Positions 13,751 to 13,978 of a stretch of DNA of 13,978 nucleotides are shown here, one piece after another; the stretch's first letter is position 1; the number at the start of each line of letters is the position of its first letter. The DNA is taken from contig SBFN01000192.1 in the NCBI GenBank assembly GCA_006226895.1, positions 1 to 13,978 on the forward strand, written 5' to 3'. This DNA is from Deltaproteobacteria bacterium. Lineage in GTDB: Bacteria; Desulfobacterota; Desulfuromonadia; Desulfuromonadales; BM103. Under the pieces are notes generated by a model. The model saw only the letters and a list, made by a program, of their open reading frames with translations. It was not told the origin of the DNA and ran no database searches. The translations under genes were made by a program, and so were the position numbers.

Positions 13751-13978
13751 ATGTTGCAGAGAATCCGTCAAACAGTAACTTATGAGCTGGGACACACAGT
13801 CGATAACCTCAAGTGTTTACGCGCATCTTTTCGCCTTTTTCCAAGACACGCACAGCTGGGCCGCAAACCGCTGTTCAAAAAGACGATTCTCGCACACCTG
13901 CCGGAGAAATATCTGCTTGCTATTCTGGGCAGTAAGATTGCCTTATCCATGGTCTATCGGGAAAATTGCGAAACCGAC
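13751..13978 (+). CDS. Unidentified open frame at the right edge (partial or remnant)
   Basis: This plus-strand frame stays open from 13685 to the window end. Its first ATG at 13751 gives 76 codons, beginning MLQRIRQTVTYELGHTVDNL. The residue pattern (ILAHLPEKYLLAILGSKIAL and similar helices) looks like genuine helical protein, not chance translation. It has no ribosome binding site and would be the only plus-strand gene. A stop TAG in the same frame lies at 13682, and an ATG at 13662 opens a different frame that ends at 13778. It could therefore be the start of a real gene, or a broken remnant whose beginning was lost by a frameshift or nonsense change. I do not recognise the family. Confidence 0.35.
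   Translation, partial: MLQRIRQTVTYELGHTVDNLKCLRASFRLFPRHAQLGRKPLFKKTILAHLPEKYLLAILGSKIALSMVYRENCETD

Noticed and set aside
13685..13978. Right-edge frame as the C-terminal helical part of an NAD-specific glutamate dehydrogenase
   Set aside because: The resemblance rests on a few residues recalled from memory and no catalytic motif is in the window; not enough to name it.
1..13978. CRISPR arrays, tRNA or rRNA genes, insertion sequences, transposases and phage genes
   Set aside because: No regularly spaced repeats, cloverleaf genes, transposase motifs or terminal repeats with target duplications were seen.

Overview
The window looks like a piece of chromosome from an anaerobic, Gram-negative bacterium, most likely a Desulfuromonas/Pelobacter-type member of the Desulfobacterota (inference, not proven). 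The reasons are an oxygen-sensitive glycyl radical enzyme with its radical-SAM activase, two sigma-54-dependent activators with PAS sensors, a lipobox lipoprotein, and a Liv-type transporter operon with a universal stress protein. Apart from a doubtful fragment at the right edge, every gene is on the minus strand, so the genes read from right to left.

From right to left: an unexplained plus-strand open frame at the right edge (13751-13978); an enhancer-binding protein with two sensor domains (11746-13476); a 485-bp regulatory gap with a very good sigma-54 promoter; the branched-chain amino-acid-type ABC transporter livK-livH-livM-livG-livF (11260-6626); a tandem-domain universal stress protein (6581-5775); and a second, paralogous enhancer-binding protein (5749-4331), probably the last gene of the transporter operon. 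Two genes without an obvious link follow, a SAM-dependent methyltransferase (4150-3533) and a small lipoprotein (3403-3002). A 341-bp gap then carries a second very good sigma-54 promoter ahead of a HypD-type glycyl radical enzyme (2660-204). The start of its activating enzyme runs off the left edge.

Read together, this looks like a sigma-54-controlled module for anaerobic use of an amino acid, with trans-4-hydroxyproline the first candidate. The transporter would bring in an amino acid or related compound. The glycyl radical enzyme has the residues expected of trans-4-hydroxy-L-proline dehydratase (product: 1-pyrroline-5-carboxylate). The two PAS activators would sense a ligand or the redox/energy state and switch on both units. 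I found convincing sigma-54 promoters only ahead of hypD and livK, not ahead of the methyltransferase, the lipoprotein or the regulator at 13476. That the transporter carries hydroxyproline, and which activator acts on which promoter, are inferences.
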